Part shown: positions 59,067 to 64,000 of the stretch, piece after piece
Numbering within the stretch: the stretch's first letter is position 1
How the letters are laid out: each line of letters opens with the position of its first letter
Assembly: GCA_022316685.1 (NCBI GenBank)
Contig: JAKJHU010000037.1
Coordinates: 1,723,792-1,787,791, forward strand
Length of the DNA: 64,000 nucleotides
Direction: 5' to 3'
Source: Progne subis subis
Lineage: Eukaryota; Chordata; Aves; Passeriformes; Hirundinidae
Notes under the pieces: generated by a model
Seen by the model: the letters and a program-made list of their open reading frames with translations, nothing else
What the model was told of the DNA's origin: nothing
Databases searched by the model: none
Program-made: the position numbers and the translations under genes

Positions 59067-62000
59067 AGTGTTGTCTGTGGTTTGCTCACTCCTCGTTCTG
59101 CATCCTACAGCCTCCTGGATCTGTTGTAGCAGAGTGGTTCATGTGGCTCTGTTTTAACATCTGATACCCGGTCACAGCGCAAATGTGCAGCATTGGCAGA
59201 AATGGTCAGCTGGCAGAGTGTGTGTCTGTGCCTCTGATGTTTTGAATATAGGAGGTCTGCTACTCCATCCTTATTCATGGACATGATGACGAGTTTTTCA
59301 GAGCCCCTAATTGTTTAATATAACATGTTTACTGCAAAACATCTGATGGCTATTACAGAAAATGTCAGATCATTTATTTTCCTTTTTTCCATTATTAAAA
59401 AAAAAAACCAAAAACATTTTATATTAAGAAACATTTCGATAGCTTATAGACAAATGGACAAAATGCATAAATGTCAGATGCACAGTCCATTGCAGTGGAA
59501 ACATGAGCCAAATAAAACTCTAGTTGCATTTACTAATGTCAGATAATTGACATGATAATAGAACATTACTGATATGGATACTCTTTGTATTCCAACCCTG
59601 TTTTCTGTGATTTTCACACTGCAAAGTCTATTCCAAAAACTATATTCTTTTGGTATTGAGGTTAGTTTTACAAATAATTGAGAATTGGGAACAACAATTC
59701 AAATTAGCACTAAGGTAATGTTATGAGGGAGGCTGATAAAGCAGATACCGGGAAACCTATTGCATTTCCAATACAATTATAGTAATTTATCCAAGATGAC
59801 AAAGAAGCATCTCTTTTGCTTTTCTGTAATTATTGTAGGGTAAATTTTGTATTGTAAAATACAAAGATTTGTTTTATCAGTCTTATGATTATGGCAAAAA
59901 TGCTTACTTGTTTTTAAAATAAAATAGTAAGCTCTAAGAATGCTTTTCTAATTAAAAGACACAATATATAATGGTATAATACTTGAATGATGGGAGTTCA
60001 TACAAAAAGACTTTGCTTTCTGTGAGTCTTTTTATTTACAGGTAAGCATGAGCATTCCTGTTGAATTTCACTGAGGTTTTATAGACAAGTAGTTTTTTCA
60101 ATTTAATAATTCCAATTTCATTTTCAGAGGAACAGTATGCTAAAATAAGCCCAAATAATAGTCATTGTATATATATGAAAGAAAATAAATTGTTATTCAA
60201 AGATATTTCTTCTGGATGGGCCAGTTAAATGTGAGTGGAAACGAAAAGCTACAATTCAAAAACATTTTGTTTATTATACTTTCTTGAAAAAGGAAGCCTC
60301 TACCTTTAACAAGATAATTTGCAGGAGACAGATCATGGCTTCTGTTATTGTACTCTAGGAGCAATACAGTGGCGGCCGATGTCCTCTCTGTCAGTTCAGG
60401 GACTTCCAGTCTCTGTGTGTGTGGCAAAACATTATGGGCAGCACTCACAAATATTCCATAAGCTAAGAAGAATCAGCTGAGGTTCAAACGAAAGGAATTT
60501 CTTCTTTTCAAAACTATTGACATTGTGCACAATCCATGTAGGTATAAGAGAGTGATTTATTATTAGCAAACCCAGTGCTATTTTAAAGTTCTTTATTTGG
60601 GAGTCTGACTGCTTTACCCAGACCTGTATGTTTCTGAGAAAATGTTAAAATTCCTATAAGCTTCTTACTTTATAAACAATGAAAATTCTGCCTGCTTTCC
60701 GCCATCCATCTTAGTCTTGAAGTCAAGAGAAAGGGGAATTTCCATTTAGTTTGGATTCCCTGTGATGTTTCTGGAGCCTTACAGTCTTGTTCTGCTGTTA
60801 CCACTGAAATAGTTTGCTTAGAAAACAGCTTTATTTTTTAATGGTAAATACAAGTAATCCCTTGTTTTCCCTCTTCCCACACCCAACCCAACATATTTTG
60901 CATAATTAAGCCAAGGAAAAATGCTGGTTTAGAAGATTCTTGAAATCACAGTTGCAATGAAAGCGGGTTAGGACTTGTCCTTCAAGTGGTGGGATTTTTA
61001 TCTTCCTTCATATTTTATTTATGTTTTTTTGGCTCCCTACTTCTACTCCCATTGGAAATTCTCCAGAACATGCTTTATAAGATGCTGCTGATGGAAGAAC
61101 TGGCAAGCTCCCTCTTCATTAAATGTTGCCAAGAGTGTCTTCTCAATCAGAATTTAAGTTTCTTTTGTAACAAGTGACTGGCAGAACATTTTGAAAAAAA
61201 ATTTGTCACAACTCTTTAAGTAGAGGATTAGGTAGTACTGATGCTGTCTATGCTCTCCTGTATAATTTTAGGGGAAGCAGGACAGTGGACTGAGAGACAT
61301 CAACTTGTTCAATCCTCATTAGTTTTCTGCGCTGCAACTTCCTTCACACAAATGGCCATTCATGTCTTTTACCCGGTTTTTACATTTCAACCCAGTACCG
61401 CCATCTCATCATCAGCACTTTCTTCAGTGAATCCTCTTCAGTTCCTTTCTTTTACCATGCTCTGATAAAATCCAGGTCTCCTTGCCCTCCTCCCTTCATG
61501 GGAAACACTGGGTACCTTCATCACCACAATTTCTTTCTCTAACCCTCCTAAGAGCTTTGTTTTTCAGCCTGTACCTTGGATTCGGGTTTGAAAAGTGACT
61601 TACTGTGTGCCTTGGGTGGAGCATTCCTGGGTGACCTGCAGTTCTGTGCATGCCTATGAACTGCAGAGTTGAATAATTATCGTTGATGATGGTGGCAGCA
61701 ACGCCTGGCTACTTGTGTCTGCACTTAGGGTATAGGAATGGCTGAGGGTTCCTTATCTTTAAAGCTGGAAGAAAACTGAATTAATTCAAGAGGGCCAGGG
61801 TGTCTCATGGCTTTATTCCTGTTGAGGTGGTCAAGCAAAGCTAAATAGATAATGCCATGGTAACTTACAGTTATCTAAAATAACTTTGCTTTGCTGAGAT
61901 TGAGCAATAATTAAACACAATAGTTAAAACCTAATGTCTTTGAGAAAAGGTATGGGAATTGTAAAACCCATTCCAAGTTAGCTAGAAGCTATCTTTTTTG

Positions 62001-64000
62001 AGCATCTACTTGGCAATTACTGTGAAAAAGCACTCTATTAGCACAGGGGCTCTGTCCAAGTCTAGTATTGAGCTTCAGTTCTGATCCAGGAACTTTTGAA
62101 GAACATCATAATTTCCTTTTAAATCTTTAGGGCTTTAGAGAAGCATCTCATTCTTCAGCCACACATCTCTGTTATTACCAGTCCTGAGCAAACGCTGACA
62201 TTTACACTGAGTTGCATGCTAGCTTTCCAGTCTCAGGAGAATGCATTGCAGATGCAACACCGTGTAACACAGCACTAGAATTCACTGGAATGCTGTAACT
62301 GTCTATAACCAGAATATAACCATATATTCAAGGAGAAGAAAATATTAAATGACACTGCATTATTTTACTGGAGAACAGGTTTCAACATTAATTGATTTGG
62401 ATTCAATACATTTGCAATGGAAGTCTGCTTTACATCAAACACAGTGAATATTGAATTATTTAGATGGGGTCAAATTATAAAACATTGTGATAATTTGCAG
62501 TCCTTACTTGTAAATGAAAAGACTTAAGCTTTTCAAGCAGTATGCAATCCACTTCAGCCTTTTAATAATGGTGACCTGTGCTTCTGTACACTCCTGGGCT
62601 TTTGAAAGGACACAGTTATTCTCTCATCCTTGAATGTGACCTGTGTTGTATGAGATCTCAGGCAAAATATGTTTTTTTCTGTCTCACATTTTCCTGAGTC
62701 TCTGCCTTGCTGCCTTTTCTCAGCTGTACTCTGGCAGGCATGGAAATGAGTGCTTCCTCAGAGGTGGAATACTGGTTTTACTCCTTCAGAGAATGAAGTG
62801 GAGGGAACGGGAAAGGAAAGACCTGTGAAGGCTTGCTTTTGTTTTCACACTTGGCCAAGTGAGAGAAAAAAACAGAGTTCAAGACAAAACATCTTAGAGC
62901 TTTTTAAATGGTGCTACTGATTTGTACTTTACTTGACTTACAGGTAACAATACATGCAGAGCAGATGGGGCACATACATGCAGAGCACTTTCAGTCTCTC
63001 TTTCTCAGACTTGTTTTCAAGGTACTCTTGGTGGTACCTACACTTATGTTTTCATAATGAAAATTCAGTTGAGCACCCGGCTCAAATATGGAAATAATAG
63101 TTACCAAGGATGCCAAATATATTCCTAAGTGGATACATCTTCCACATTTGGCTCAAGAACTTACTCTTTTAGTCAAGTTTACTTCTAGTATAGGTTCTTT
63201 AGATATGCTCATCATCCTGTTTTATTTGAAGTCTATGGGAGTAAATTGGTCAAGGAGAGCTCTTGAAAATCCCATTGGAAATCAAAGAGGGATTAATATT
63301 GCAGTTCTGCACCAACAGGAAATATTAAAACAAAGGAATATATTGTTGGACACTTAAAATGTTCCCCAGCACTTTCTAATAGAAAGTATGATAAATGATG
63401 TACTCTTCAAGGAATGTGATTATCTACAGAGGGATTTTTTTTTAACACCAGTGATACAGTACACTGTTAGACATGCAGCTTTGAATATTGCCATTCAGGA
63501 AGGCAACGTGTTTGCTTTGTTTTATTTTTTTCCACTTGTTTCTCTTCTCTTGGAAATTCCTAACACCACTGAACAGTAACTTCTCAAGAAATCTGATTAA
63601 TATAAAGAAATCAAGCTTGGAAAATTCTTCAATTAAGAAAAAAAAACAGAGGCAAAGAAAGCAAACTTAGGGATGAAAGAAATCTCTAAGAAAGCACTGC
63701 AAGAAGTTATGCTCTGGAGCATATCTCCAACAGTTTGTTCAGTCAAAAGGACATTTCAGTATTTTTCTTTGAATCTCATTGTTTCCGTGTTGACTTTACA
63801 GCATAGATCCCATAGTCTTTTGTTTTGCCAGTGCTTTGGGATATCTAAGCAATGCTTCTGGGTGAGTTCAGTCTTTCAGGAACGACTCTACCCCTGAGCA
63901 GGGGGAGCTGGGGGGCACTCTGAGGCCCAGGGCTACTGAACAGTGGTGAGCTGTGTCCCGTGAGCTTCAGGTTGTCTGTCTGACGTAGGGACCATCTTCC
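59067..64000 (+). other. Presumed intron 1, nothing coding recognised
   Basis: AT-rich with no assigned repeat. A pyrimidine-rich patch at 61.3-61.6 kb resembles in composition the 49.8-51.9 kb segment. The frame at 62643-62828 contains NECFLR, a word also present in TMEFF1, but without the surrounding cysteine pattern (see rejected items). Confidence 0.5.

Noticed and set aside
62736..62765. NECFLR word in a + frame, also found in the first follistatin module of TMEFF1
   Set aside because: The neighbouring residues lack the expected cysteines and the 'VCGSNG' motif before it, and no acceptor or donor frames it. A six-residue match by chance is plausible in 64 kb of six-frame translation.

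Overview
This is vertebrate nuclear DNA, almost certainly from a bird and probably a songbird. The support is several CR1 retrotransposon fragments (one with the (ATTCTGTG)n tail typical of avian CR1), two endogenous-retrovirus solo LTRs of a type I associate with passerines, and a GC-rich CpG island in otherwise AT-rich, gene-poor DNA. There are no operons, CRISPR arrays or prokaryotic genes. Most long open frames are chance products of non-coding or repeat DNA.

One protein-coding gene is recognisable. A CpG island at about 17.9-19.3 kb carries the promoter, 5'UTR and first coding exon (18598-18781, + strand) of TMEFF1 (tomoregulin-1), a type I membrane protein with follistatin-like and EGF-like domains. 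The exon encodes the signal peptide and the short juncture ending in the GKGKGINCS motif, followed by a phase-1 GT splice donor. I found no second exon, so the remaining 45 kb on the right is read as intron 1. The 5'UTR has a 23-codon upstream ORF whose stop overlaps (TGATG) an AUG in frame with the main start.

Layout. 1-17.9 kb: intergenic or upstream DNA. It holds an old repeat (about 1.96-2.97 kb) split by a nested solo LTR (2362-2805, 4-bp target duplication), a CR1 tail (13.4-13.7 kb), a decayed CR1 ORF2 fragment (14.77-15.95 kb) and an older CR1/L3-like fragment interrupted by an (ATT)n microsatellite (16.2-16.8 kb). 17.9-19.3 kb: TMEFF1 CpG island and exon 1. 19.3-64 kb: presumed TMEFF1 intron 1. 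It holds further CR1 fragments on both strands (27.4, 33.6, 35.4-36.3, 42.5-42.9 and 44.06 kb), a complete solo LTR with a 6-bp target duplication (58409-59060), a perfect 13-bp hairpin (48518-48552), and many G/T-rich and homopolymer tracts.

No new multi-gene system is visible. The most useful observations are the TMEFF1 exon with its unusual upstream-AUG arrangement, two LTR insertions dissected to the base, and several decayed retroelements identified by translated similarity. Family names rest on recall, since no database search was possible.
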